Shown: piece by piece, positions 44,691 through 57,500 of the stretch
How positions within the stretch are numbered: position 1 is the stretch's first letter
Layout: every line of letters starts with the position of its first letter
Assembly (NCBI RefSeq): GCF_032854445.1
Contig: NC_088300.1
Span: 29,555,608 to 29,619,607 of the forward strand
Reading direction: 5' to 3'
DNA length: 64,000 nt
Source of the DNA: Liolophura sinensis
Taxonomy: Eukaryota; Mollusca; Polyplacophora; Chitonida; Chitonidae
Position numbers and translations under genes: made by a program
Notes under the pieces: model-generated
Databases searched by the model: none
What the model saw: only the letters and a program-made list of their open reading frames with translations
Told to the model about the DNA's origin: nothing

Positions 44691-45013
44691 ACCAAGCCTC
44701 AGCGAGTCTGATTTGATCATCGATTCTGAGTAGATTTGTCCAAAATGCTACAAATCACCTTATTCATTCATCAATATCTAATGAAAAAAACTTTAATTGC
44801 AAGGATTTATTAACTTTTGATTGGGTTGTGCTATTTTTAAGGCAGTAAACACCTCTTCCATACAATATCATCTACAGGCACATGAAACAGTATTAGTAAA
44901 TTACGGAACAAGAAACATTGCCCGATTGAACAAGGCGCTCCAACAGCCTACTATTGTTTTTTTTTTGTGTGCAATACTAAGTTTCCTCATGGCTGTACCT
45001 ATATAGTCTCTAT

Positions 45014-45165
45014 ATTTTATTTATTTATTTGATTGGTGTTCTATCCCTTACTCGGGGATATTTCACTTATATGACGGCGGTCAGCATTATGGAGGAAGAA
45101 AACCGGGCAGAGCTCGGAGGAAACCCATAGATGCCCATTCGCAGGTTGCTGACAGACCTTCTCTC
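45014..45165 (-). mobile_element. SINE family 1, truncated
   Basis: TTTATTTATTTGATTGGTGT to CGCAGGTTGCTGACAGACCT. The tRNA-like head is lost. Confidence 0.78.
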
Positions 45166-45224
45166 TTTCTTTGACTTGTCGCCTACATTCACCCACTTGT
45201 AAAATCCGTCGAATTCACAACCAG

Positions 45225-45425
45225 ATTTACCATTTGTTAGTGGCACGTATCACCACAAGGTCCACGCACTGACGTGTTGAAATTCCACATTATTCAATAT
45301 GTGCAAATTTTTTTGCATCAATATTTTTGCAAAGAAAATGCAGATAGAATGCTTCTGTTTAAATTCATAATGTTAAAGTCCATAAGCTTGGTTTCAACCC
45401 CAAGAATTGATTGCCTCCAGTGACG
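45225..45425 (-). repeat. Dispersed repeat family 4, inverted copy
   Basis: Reverse complement gives ACCAAGCTTATGGACTTTAA and CATTATGAATTTAAACAGAA, the same blocks as the copy at 45640, so the two face each other. Confidence 0.6.
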
Positions 45426-45639
45426 TCATAATTATCAAAAATCAAGTGTCATGCTGAATACTGGTCGGATTTCAGTATGTTTTAACGTATAGGGACATCA
45501 GTTACCTAAATTGCTATTGACTTCACTCTGCGCCCTGTATTTGACACTGCCGTCTTTGAAATCAATGTGGTCTACTCGCGGAGACTCCTAGCTCTACTCC
45601 TAGGTTGTGTCACTGTGTGAAGTTTGTTCTAACCGCTTG

Positions 45640-45995
45640 TTGGTGCAGCAATTGTAAAACAAATTACTCTTCACGCCCATTGTAAAGCATGCACTTTGTT
45701 TTTTAATGATGATGTCACCTGAGGCACCGAGTTTTTGGTATCGAAACCGAGCTCATGAAGTTTAACATTATGAATTTAAACAGAAGCATTCTATCTGCAT
45801 TTTCTTTGCAAAAAATATTGAAGTCCAACATATCGAGTGAGTGAGTGAGTACTTGGGGTTTAACGTCGCACTCAACAATTTTTCAGTCATATGACGACGA
45901 ATCCAACATATCGATGTGTAGGCCTACAGCTTCGAAAGGCAAATTGGTAACGAGTATGATTGATTTTACACACAGCTGAATATAGTTGACAAGTT
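45640..45995 (+). repeat. Dispersed repeat family 4, copy split by SINE family 2
   Basis: TTGGTATCGAAACCGAGCTC and GAAGCATTCTATCTGCATTT before the insertion; GATGTGTAGGCCTACAGCTT and CAGCTGAATATAGTTGAC after it. Confidence 0.65.
45836..45900 (-). mobile_element. SINE family 2, 3' fragment with target-site duplication
   Basis: GTGAGTGAGTGAGT tail, GGGGTTTAACGTCGCACTC and TTTTCAGTCATATGACGACG. TCCAACATATCGA occurs on both sides. Confidence 0.75.
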
Positions 45996-46451
45996 AAAAG
46001 AAGCATGCAGCCTATAAAGCAAAAACGCGTACTTGTTTTCCACAGCTTGGAATAGACTTGTGTAGGCAGGAAATGTAGTGCGATCGCGCGCATTGGCAGT
46101 TAAGCCTGCTTCTCAGCTAGAACTGGTGGTCCGTGCTGGCTGTACGAGAACATGACCAACATCGAAATATCATCGCCAGCAATGGTGAAGTTGAAAAGGT
46201 CATCCGCCGGGTGTATACGTAAACCAGGCCTTAGTGAACACATTTCAAATTGTGAACTGGTCCACGAAACTTTGCGTAATAAATCTAGACAACGGTAATA
46301 ACATATCGCCCTCAAGCCTCGAGTTAAGTTGAAATAACTTTGGTTCATTTCATAAAAAAATCCATAAATTATCAATGTCTTGCTGGAAATTTTTGAAGAA
46401 CACACTTTTTTGATCCTCACGTTACACGAATGTAGACTTAATGATAATGGC

Positions 46452-46495
46452 ATATAACGCCATACTGGCAATATTTCAGCCATATCGTGGCGACC
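46452..46495 (-). repeat. Repeat family 3, fragment
   Basis: AACGCCATACTGGCAATATT and AGCCATATCGTGGCGAC, reverse orientation. Confidence 0.55.
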
Positions 46496-46664
46496 TATGT
46501 ACAAGGCATTGGACTTGTTTATGTTGGGACAACACATATCTCGAAGTAAGTAATAAAGTTTGGATGGAGGGGAAGAGACTTGCACCAAGTCTTCAAAGCT
46601 GAATAGTCTATTGTTCATTCCTGCCTTTGCGATGATGCTTTGTCGACAAACAAGTACAGACTCC

Positions 46665-47331
46665 TGCCTGCGCATGTGCCGCTGTTTATTCTCGCTTAAC
46701 ACCACTGCCCACACTAGAAAAGGTTGACCTAACCTACGTGTTTAGGCTTAGCCTCATCACTTGTGTCCTCGCGCGGAACTATGTAATCAGCATTCAACAA
46801 TAAAATTGTTTTAGGTGATGGTTAGAATCATGCTGGGCATGCTATAGATACAGAGAATGCATGTGTATCAAGCATTATTAGAAACAAAGGTTGAGACAGA
46901 GACTTCCTGTTTTCTGACATCACTTCCTGCCGTGACCTCAGTGAACTCGGCTTTGTTCCAAGATTTCTGAACAAATTTTGCTAGTGGTGGCAGTGATTTA
47001 TTTATTTAATTGATTGGTGTTTTACGCCGTACTCAAGAATATTTCACTTATACGACGGCGGCCAGCATTATGGTGGGAGAAAACCGGGCACAGCCCGGGG
47101 GAAACCCACGACCATCCGCAGGTTGCTGCCGGACCTTCCCACTTACGGCCGGAGAGGAATGCATGCCCAGCATAGAGGAAGCCAGCATGAGCTGGACTTG
47201 AACTCACAGCGACCGCATTGGTGAGAGGCTTCTGGGTCATTACGCTGCGCTAGCCGACTGAGCCACGGAGGCCCCATGGCGGCAGTGATGTAAAGCGAAC
47301 AGAACGACGCAAGCGCTGTAAGGAGTATGAA
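46665..47331 (-). mobile_element. MITE family 2 copy split by a SINE
   Basis: The left part (46665-46996) and the right part (47277-47331, ending GCGCTGTAAGGAGTATG) form one element once the SINE at 46996-47276 is taken out. GTGGCAGTGAT is repeated on both sides of the SINE. Confidence 0.75.
46996..47276 (-). mobile_element. SINE family 1, full length, nested in a MITE
   Basis: Complete from the TTTATTTATTTAATTGATTG tail to ACTGAGCCACGGAGGCCCC at the head. Target-site duplication GTGGCAGTGAT / GCGGCAGTGAT. This is the best reference copy in the window. Confidence 0.9.
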
Positions 47332-50134
47332 ACTGGTAACGTATTTGGTGCATTGCAGGAAAACAATGGTCAATTCAGTTAATCGTGACATATGCTACAA
47401 ATGCTGTTGCAAGAACACAAACTCCTTATAACAAATACTATAATTCAAGAAATTAACAAAAAACACCAGTTTGACACATCAGGTTTTCTATTTGTTAATT
47501 GTTTCAATTCTCCAGTGTTTCACATGTTCTTGCGCCTTATATAGTTCCCAGTGAGAGAAGTTAAAAAAAAAAAAGAAAAAAAAAAGAAAATCAGGTCTGA
47601 ACAACTCCCCTCAAGATTTTTTTTTAATTTGGCCGCTAATATACCTGGAAACGTCACAAAGGAATCCAAATTCGTCAACATGTATTAGGGAGATGATAAA
47701 GTTGCCAAGACATAATTTTTTTCAAGTGGTAAATACAAGGCAAAAAACACAAGCGTAACAAGTTTCCTTCCTTTAAAAAACAAAAAACCTTCGTGGTGTT
47801 AAAAAGTTTCGAAATCTGTTTAATGGAGAGATTTTCTCCACGCTGCTCTTTGAAGTGGTCTCGCTGAACTAAGAATAGGGGTACACTGTCAGGTCAGTGT
47901 AACAGGAATCTATGATACTTTTGTTGGAGAGATTGCTGAGCAAGTCAACCAGTGACTGTTCAGGCCATTAAATGACCATCACTTGTAATTTTGAAATGAG
48001 GGCGGCCATCGCTTTGAAAACATGGACCAATACATTTGTCAGACTGAAAGTACATGGCCCAGACGCGTTTTACCAAATCTTAATTCGTGCCTGGCATAAC
48101 GTTTGAACCCTGTATGAATGTCCAATGTCTATCCTTTAAAGGTTTAGGTTTATGGCACTACTAAGTGTAGTGTAGTTAAGGACGACTTGTATCCCTAGCC
48201 TCTTTACAAGTAGTTCAACCTGACCTTTGCCATTTATTACAAGAGTTCATCGACAGGGCGTATGAAACACACTTCCTCAGTATGCAACACTCCAATAAAA
48301 GTTAGAATAGTAGTTTACCCAAAAATGAATTCAAGGCTCATTTCGTTTAGTATTATTTTCCAAAGGAATGACTGACTAGCTTCTGCAAGTCACGGATTTC
48401 ACTTAATCAGAAAAAGTGTGAAAATTTTTTCGCCAGATAAAACCATTACCAGAGACTACGCGGAATAATGCGAAAGTACGTAGATAAGTGTGCCAGACCA
48501 GCGTTAGCATTTGACCGGAAGATTTGGGTTATATGTCTTCTTGTAGCTTGCTTTTTAACGATGATTTCGTGGTTTCCGTATTAAGACAACGCAGTACAAC
48601 TATCGCGAAGGTTTTCAGCTAGCGCTATGTAACTAATGGAGCTTGGCCGACCAAACCTATGGCGATCATTCAAAATACCAGGAGCCGTAAATCTTGTACA
48701 AAACTTCTCAGGGAGATCTGCAACTATAAAGGGAGCGTGTAACTGCTGTCTAAGCTAAGTCAAGTCTTTGGAGCTGGAAAATATTGATATACCAAACAGT
48801 ATGCTGTTAACCACGCATGGATCTATATGTGCATGTTTTCGTGAAAATCACTTCAGTTGGACGATGTTGCAAATGCCAATTACTAATAATGATTTACTGT
48901 TGAATCACAAAAAGCGGATTAATGCAATATGTAAACATGGCACGACGTCATCTTTGTTCAGATTAGATTGAATTACAGCCTTGGAGCAAACTGTCGAGCA
49001 AGCGTTGTACAGTCCATTTGTATACAAGCAGGAACCAGTGGCGCACCTCTTGGAGAATGCGGCCATCACATGCTGGGTTAAAGGTAGTTCACTAGGAAGA
49101 ACAGGTGACACTGGACGCTGTACTTACACGAACACAGAAAACTAACATTGTGTAAAACTCAATGACTATCTATATATCTGTACATATACAACATGGTTTT
49201 GTATATAAGCTGTCTTTTAATACACTATTTCAGCTTACAGCCGAAGAGGCACAGTCCTGTCTGTGTTTTATTTCTGAATGTTATTGAGGGCCGTCACACT
49301 ATTCATTTGGGCAATCACAGTATCCGTATGGGCCATCACAGTATCGCACACGGTAGTACACCATCTAGTCACTGGGTCTGTCAACACTTGTATTGCAATC
49401 TTCACAGTTTTCACATTATTTTAATCTTCCACCACAATCTAATTCAGCAGCCAAATGATTATCAGCAAAGTCTGGCCTGGTAACAGTTTTAGACACAATC
49501 CCGCTCAAGGACTTTCACTTTCGTTTTCTCAACCAGAGATATACACTATAACCCAAAACATGAGCGTCTGCTCTCCTGTTTCACACAAATCCTAGCTCTG
49601 CCATGCATCATTTTCTTTCCTCATCTCAAACCGCTCTGTTGAATTGCCAATAACAGTTCACATCAAATAGCAAAATTCTTACTTCGAAGCCATTCTGTTC
49701 TCACATCCATTCTTGAGAATGCGTCCAATAAACTCACTTCACTAATGCACAAGATCAGCCTGTTCTTTCTTTCCCTACCCACCTTAGCTCGACACGTGCT
49801 TAGTGTTTAGATAATTGTTTTCAATTCTGAAACCCACTGCCTGCTGAGAAGTTCTTGCCAGCAGAGTGCGCAGGTGACTAACTGTTCAAGTATTATTTTG
49901 TCAAACAAGACAAAATTCCCTTTCAGAACAGTGAATTTTCTTGATTCACAGATCACAGTTATAAGAGTCCTGGCATCACATTCCCTGATTTGTCCCTGGA
50001 TCAAACAGATTCAAACCTTTGTCAAACGTTTTATCTAATCCAAAGCTCGCTTACACAAGGCATTCTTACTCATTCGTCTTTGTATCCCATTCAACTTCAC
50101 TAATGCACTATTAATCTCATTCAAATTTCCTGGT

Positions 50135-50545
50135 GCATGTATTTTATCGCACTCACGCATTACCGGTACATTCTAATATTTTACTGACATTACATTATCT
50201 CATTGAAATTTACTGGTACACTTATTTTATTCCACTCATACATAACCTTACTGGTATTTTATCTCTTTCAAACATTACATTCTCACTCAAATTTACTAGT
50301 ACATGTACAGTAATTTATCTCACTCATATGTTACACATTATCTTATTGAAACATACTGGTACTTTAACTCACTCATACATTATCCAATACAAACTTAATG
50401 GTATTTAACATCACTGTCACTCATTCACTATATTATCTAAGTTAACCTTACTGGTATTTTAACTCACTGACACTCATACATTACATTATCTCATTTAAGC
50501 ATACTGGTACTTAAACAAACTCACTCACACATTTTCCCACTTAAG
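50135..50545 (+). repeat. About 50-bp degenerate tandem repeat 3' of SOS
   Basis: Units built on CTCACTCATACATTACATTA and TTACTGGTA, about eight copies. Short ORFs across it are not genes. Confidence 0.7.
50226..50231 (-). terminator. Candidate polyadenylation signal for SOS
   Basis: AATAAA on the minus strand about 810 bp past the SOS stop, inside a degenerate tandem repeat. It is the nearest one I found, but it is unproven. Confidence 0.3.
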
Positions 50546-51040
50546 TATCCTGTGCGCTCTCTCAACAGCCCAACTCCTTTAAGCCCATTATTTTACTCCC
50601 TCCATGGATCTAAACCTAAGGTGTTTTGACAGCACAGGGTGCCTTCATAGTACCAGGTACAGTACATTTTAATCACAATGACGCCCTTTGTATCTTCAGA
50701 GTTGACCCAGGGTATCTGACTAGCTCTTTTCAAGAACGGACGCCCACGCTGGCTTGCTAAAGCTGATCACCGACGCCCTCCAAAATGACAAGCTGTCTAT
50801 TTCATCCTGTATTGCATTATTCCACTGTAACAATGTACACAGACACTCAAAACCAATATTAGACATTAGACAAACCCTTGATATTAGGTTATTTACAGCA
50901 CTGTTAAACTCCTTCAGTGTTTTCAAAGTTTGATCACATGTCAGAAAGCAGAACACTGTATATGTGGCTACAGTCTTCCCAAGGAAGCATTCAGGGGTAT
51001 AGACATGTTTCTGTGCAACACCTCTGTCCCTTGGGGGGTT

Positions 51041-51531
51041 TTAGCTGCTCTGTTTCCGTGAATGTTGACTTTTATACGTCTTGGGGGGCAGTTCTGGAAT
51101 ACAATTGGCAGTCTTTGGAGGCAACTCGGGGACTGTACAACTTTCCCCGTTAACGTTCAACATAGGGGTGTGGGGAGTGTCACGCTCGGAGTTGCGCCGG
51201 GGAAGGGTAGCACTATTTGAGGGCACGAGACGGAGCGGCACGGACACACTATGCGCCCGTGGAAGGGTGCCAGGAATCGAGTCCTTTCTAGGTGGGACAG
51301 GAGGAGGGGTGTTGCCATGGTTCCTCGGGGGGAGACGAGGCAGAGAATTATTACTGTCCAGTGAGAATGCTTCCTTCTGCCGAGACGGACGCGGGGGAAC
51401 AAGTGGGGCCCCTTGAGGAACCCTGGGGGGTGGTTTGAGGGGCTCCATTGGGGGCTCTAGAAGAGGCCACTGACTGGAGTGAGACACCCCAGAAGGCAGC
51501 GTCGAGTCCAGCAGATTAGGAGGTTGAGAGC
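51041..51531 (-). CDS. SOS1: SOS last exon: Grb2-binding proline-rich tail and stop
   Basis: CAG acceptor, 491 bp, stop TGA at 51041-51043. PxxPxR-type SH3 ligands: [27 protein letters not shown]. Two ELPPKT motifs lie near the end, the second followed by YKSQHSR, like the human KLPPKTYKREH. An open plus-strand frame over the same DNA is a shadow of its GC-rich codons. Confidence 0.93.
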
Positions 51532-54500
51532 CTGAAACAGAGGCAAAAGTTGATAGGTGCATGTCTTCTTTGAATGGCATTTAGAAAATGGGAAAATAAC
51601 ATGACAAAGGTATACCGACAACAAACTCTTGTTTTTCCTTGGCAAGGTTTTGGTGTAGGTACTAACATCGTATATGCCTAATAACAGTTTATTATTAGTA
51701 CCTTAATTCTTCAACCTTTTCAACCAATATTCTGAAACATTAAGAGAACTAATTTGCACAACTTCATGAAGTTTGAAACTTTAGTGACACAAATGAATAA
51801 TTTTTGTAATCATTTTTGTAATAACTCTATGCTTAAATTCATCGAAAAAAATGGGCTTTAGTGGTCAAAAAGGTTTACCGTACCAACAATGAAACACTGT
51901 TATTTATCTACAAAATAAATAAATAATATAAATAAAATTAATAATATAATAAATAAATTTATTATCTATCTGCTGGTGGACGTCATTTTAAAAATGATCT
52001 ATTATAAAGTAGTGGTACTATCATTTTGGGGGATTTAAGCTTTCTCAGTACAAGATATGTTATAGTGCAGAAAAATGGCTCAGAACAGTCCAGGTCTGAA
52101 CAACCAGTCATCAACAATACATGTCAACTGTGTAGACCACCTAGAGGGAGGCATTGCTGGCCAACTGGCCTCGACGGTTGACATCATGATCACTTTAAGA
52201 TCAATGGTTCAAAACCCACAGTGTTCTCAGCCAATTTTTCAACACCAGGATCAGCCTTATTCCCAGAATTGAGTAATCCCAAATAATGACAATAATGTTA
52301 GACTGACACATGTAGAGGTGATATTTTTTAGTGTGGTATCCCATACTAGTCCTTATTGAATACATGTATCTCAGAAAACCTGCTTGCCTTGAATGTGGCA
52401 TGTTCCAAAACAAAAAAACCACAACAGGTTTCAATTCTTTTGTTCAAATAAAACATGGAGGTCAATGAAGAAATTAAAAAAATTATTGCGTCTATTGGTT
52501 GATGATTTAAGATTTCTGTTCTGGCCAATTCTGTTAACCAACTTTTACAAAAAGAACTTTAATATGGCAGTATCATTGTCCCTTTGTACCTGGTGCACCA
52601 TATGGGGGATTGTTTAAAGGTTAATGTCACCTCAACATAATTTATATCATATCATGACCTTGTTTGCTTGAACCGTGACAATTTTTAGGGCTGTCTCACT
52701 GGAATAATAGACTGAAGACACCAGACATAATGTCCTGGCACCCAGTCAAAGTAACAAACACCACCCTGAACCGTAATTGGTCTACCATTTATGCTAAGAT
52801 CCAAGCCAGAGAACCTAGTATGATTACCAATTTTAAGCATTTTTGCACAGCCATTTTGAACATTTAGATGCATTTAATTTCATGCATTTTTATGCATTCA
52901 TTTTTAAGCCTCAGCCAAAGAGAAATTGATAAAGGCCAAATCTTGACCCATTATCTAACAGTCATCTGTTTACGTAACAAACACTGACCTGGTGGAATAT
53001 AGACATTACTAAAGACGCTGTTGTTGGACTCAGAGGATTCTGTTGGGGTGAGGGGGGTGCTGGGGGTGGGAGGGGTTGCGTCATGACTGGAGGAGGGATC
53101 GGAATCCTCCTCGTTAATCCGCTGATATCCAAATGGTTTTTGGTCAGGTATTTGAAATGGATGATGGCGTGTTGTACTGTGACGACTAGATGACGGACGA
53201 GTACCGGGAGAATCCAAACTGTACTCTCGTTTCCTTGGCTGAAGTATAAAACAATGAACATCAATACAAAACATACCTCCTGTAATTTCACCATTCTTCA
53301 GACAATTTATACCACTAAAATCAAAATAAACAGCCACTTTTTTCTTTATTAAGCTACTAAGTTTCCTCTGTTTTGCACAGCAAAAGCTGAACCCTGAAAG
53401 CTACCATTTAGGGGCCTAAAACATGGAGTGAAATAACCTGCTTCTGAATCCTTTCCATGACATCATACAATTTGATTTTTTTCTTTGATTGGTGTTTTAA
53501 GTCCATACCCAAGAATATTTCACAGCATTATGGTGGGAGGAAACCCAACGGAAACCCACGACCATCCGCAGGTTGCCATCAGACCTTCCCATGTATGGCC
53601 AGAGAGAAAGCCAGCATGAGCTGGACTTGAACTCACAGCGACCGCATAGGTGAGAGGCTCGTGGGCCATTACTCTGTGCTAGTGCGCTAACCAACTGAGC
53701 CACGGAGACCCCCGGACATCATACAAAGACAAAATATAACTCAAGTTAACACAAAGGGGGTCAAAATCTGATAGCTGTTTATTTATTTGTTTTGATCTGA
53801 TTGGGCTTTGACTCATTTCACGTCACTTGGCGGCAGAGGAATCCAGGATGAATGAGCTAAACCATTAAACTTTGGCATGCCTCAACTGGCAAACTCTTCC
53901 ACATATGACGCACAGATATCAATCTGCACACATAAGAATACAAGTTGTCTGCAAATATACTTCATGTAAGATTACTGATCCCTCACATTACTAGATAAAA
54001 CATGATTTGCTCAAACTTACAAATTTGGCCGCCTGTCTCATTCCCCTGGGCTCTATATCCAGTGAGGCCTGGTACAGGTAATCATTAAAGTCCTTCTCTG
54101 ACATCTCATCAAGTGGATTCAACCCCTCCAAGAAAGACTATAACCAGAAAAACATATCGTAACTACAACACGTGTACCTTATTACACTGCACCTCATAGT
54201 CTTATACCTAACTGAAAGATAAACATCTTCAATAATAAAACCTCTAGCTGCAACAAGTAGCTGTATGGAATTGCGCATGGTTCATTTTTACAGGTGTTTT
54301 AAACCATACTCACAAACACTTCTTTTACACAATGGCCGCCAGTGGGAGGTAGTTGTTGTTAAGATAGTAATTACAAATCTTACCCGTATTTCTGGCTCCA
54401 ATTTGAGGCAGTATGGCTGGTTCTGATATTGCTGAATTTCACCCGTGATTTCCGCGACTTTTCGTCGTTTGCTAAAATTGATGAGACCGTCTGGACGATT

Positions 54501-57500
54501 CTGAAGAAAATCCGGATTTCCTTCTTCTGTCTTTAAAATATTAGTTAAGTACATACCTGTGGCCAAAGGAAAATAATCAGTTGTATTTAAATAACAAAAC
54601 TTTAAGACCTACATACAAGAAAACAAGGAAGGCCATGATCCAATAGCTAGTTATAGAAGTGAAATAAAAGGATTTCTTTTGTTCACAAAATTGTTATTTC
54701 ACATATTAGATAATCACTGTTTTTATTACATTTTGATATTTCACACCCAGAACCGATGACGTTAAAAAAAACAAACACCCAGAGCATACTGGTTCATACC
54801 TAGGAACGGCACGCAAGGCGGATTGATCGATCTCAACTTCTCCGTATATTTCTTGAAATGACCAGAATTCAGTTCCTTAGCCTCATCAAAGGCTCTCATC
54901 AGTTTATTTGGCACTTTCTGAAACCCACAATGAATATGTAAGTTAATTTCTCTCATTAACCTACTGTACATTAACTAAAGTAAAATATCGAAAATACAAT
55001 AGTTAGACTAGTAAAGGAGAATTACTTGCAGTATCTCTCCACTTGCATGCTATTTTTCACTTGTGTTTCAACATAACTTTGCGCTGTCACCTTACTATTT
55101 ATTTATCTGATTGGTGTTTTATGTTGTATTCAAGAATATTTCACTTATACGGTAGCAGCCAGCAGTTATGGTGGAAGGAAACCAGGCAGAGGCCAGTTGG
55201 AACCCACACCACCCTCAGCTTGCTGGCGGACCTTCCCATGTAAAACAGGAAAGGAAGCCAGCATGAGCTGGACAAACTCACACTGGTGAAAGGCTAACAT
55301 TTACCACTAAACCATGAAGGTCCCAGAGTCATCTAACACCATTCGTGCTTATAGCGATGTCTTAATTAAAAGACATATCAAAAACAAGAAAGATTACATC
55401 ACACTATACTGACACTGGGCTATCCAGTACTTATGTTATCCACTTATGATCAGCATCAAATTCCAAATTCCACTTCAGAATCTTCGGTTGACATCATTCA
55501 GGGTATGTCTCCAACTTAACAGATTAGGTGACCTTCAGTTACAGAAACTGCTTTTTTAATCACTGCTGATGACTTCAGATATAAGAATGAAGATAAATAT
55601 CAGGACTGTGGTGGTGGTGGTGATGACAAACACCAGCAGGAGTTCCCAAGCTGTTTTTAACACTTAACAGTTTGAAAATGTGCACATGACAAAATTAAGG
55701 CAGATAACTCACATGAAAGGAATGCTCAAGCCTGTAGACTGGAGCCGAGTTGAGAGCACTGACCACCTCCAGAACCCCATTAAAGTTGTTGAGTTCTTGA
55801 AAGACCAGCATGATCTCCATGACCCTGCATATCACCGCCACACGCTCGTCCAGGTTCTCGGACTCAATGATACACCGCTCCATCCAGAATGTGAACTGCG
55901 GTGACAAAATGATCAGCATAATGTGAGTATCATGATGTTTTTTGTTTTTTTTTCACAATCTATTCCAGGCCATTCTGTTCATTGGTGGATGAAAATAACG
56001 AACCAGGTATATTAGCACAAAGTTAAGTTATTACATAGTGAAAATAAAAGGCAAGTTATTCAACAGTGTAACCTGCAGATGGTCCCAGCCTCTGCCAGGT
56101 TTCCTCACACCATAATGCTTGGGGCCATCGTATAAGTGAAATATTTTTAAGAATGGCGTTAAACACCGACCAAATAAGTACATATAAATTCAACAGTATA
56201 GAAGTTTAGAGCAAGCTGATCTTAAGGGTCTCCTATAAAATGTTTGGTAGACAGTCATTGAAAACAATGCTGATTTTAAGTGAAGAATTAAACACAAATT
56301 ATTCGTATCAAAGCTGAAGTCACTACGTTTATGTCAAACCCCAAAAGATAAAATTAAACTGAAGCTCTCTGTCCTTGGATTAAACACATTTAACACTAAA
56401 CACTAAATATATAACGTACAAATATCTACAAAGAGGAATGAAGAGCACAGTGTTGGGCCTATTGCACTTTGTAACAAAGGTTTTGTCCAGAAACATGCAT
56501 CATACGCAGTGTATTGTGTACAATGCAGCTGCATTACATGATGCCCATTGAGAAGAACATCTGTTACATATAGATTTATAGAATCTAATTCCAGTAAATC
56601 TGGCAACCAAAAAAACCAAAAACAGCACAAACTCCCAGTTGGCCCTTCCTAATACTAAAATATATCATGCTAGCCAGATAAGGGAGACAACTCATGGCCC
56701 CTATGGGAGACAGCCATTAACATTTTTACCACTTAGCAAACCAGTGTTAATGGTATGCCAGTTAATTCCTTTCTAAAAAGAAATGTGCATACCATTGTGG
56801 AAAAGTGTATCATCTTGAGCAGGTTAGGTGAGGTTTTACTTTTGTCCTTCTTAATCCAAACACAGCCAACAAGCTCGGAGGGTTTCACCGCCCGGTACAG
56901 GTCAAACTCCAGTAACGTCACCTGACGAGCTATCTCTATCGGGTGAAGCTGAAAGGCAACACGGAGGAATGAGTTTTACATGAATGCTGGTAACAAGGAA
57001 AATGAAAAACTTAAATGTTAACAGGATTCATGACAAGATCAACTGTAAAGATATGTATGGACTAAAACTTATTTGAGAACATGTACATAAAACAAGGTTA
57101 AAAGAGCTTGGAAGATATCTACCCATTGCCATACCTCCCCTTAGCCCAGAATAAGCTCTGTTTCACATGGTATACAAATAACTACTATATTTATTTATTT
57201 ATGTGATTGGTGTTTTATGCTGTACACAAGAATATTCCACTTATACAACGGAGACCAGCATTAATGTGGGAGGAAACCAGGAAGAGCCCGGAAGCAATGC
57301 ACGACCATCCGCAGGTTGCTGCAAGACCTTCCTATGTACACGGCCAGAGAGGAAGTGAAGTGGACTTGAACTCATATCAACAGCCTTGGTGGCAGGCTCC
57401 TGGGTCATTGTGCTGTGCTGGCATGCTAACCCCCTCTCCCATAGCAACCAGTACTGAAGGCAGGGTATACATTGTATCTGTATGAATTAAGTGATGTACG

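Larger units (their letters stand above)
43173..51040. other. Intergenic region between SOS and gene B
   Basis: It holds the gene B promoter side and the SOS 3' flank. SINE, MITE and family 4 copies fill 44400-47330. In 47332-50130 I see only AT-rich sequence with A runs (47560-47600) and short unconvincing ORFs. Confidence 0.5.

Noticed and set aside
46100-46714. 204-codon minus-strand ORF, longest open frame between gene B and SOS
   Set aside because: It overlaps a family 3 repeat fragment and the terminus of MITE family 2. The translation has no recognisable domain and no low-complexity or splice support. I would revisit it if transcripts exist.
50133-50408. 91-codon plus-strand ORF
   Set aside because: It is a translation of the degenerate 50-bp tandem repeat.
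51081-51416. 111-codon plus-strand ORF rich in glycine and arginine
   Set aside because: It is antisense to the proline-rich last exon of SOS; the composition is a mirror of proline codons.
52075-52272. 65-codon plus-strand ORF in a SOS intron
   Set aside because: Antisense and intronic, with no motif; likely chance.
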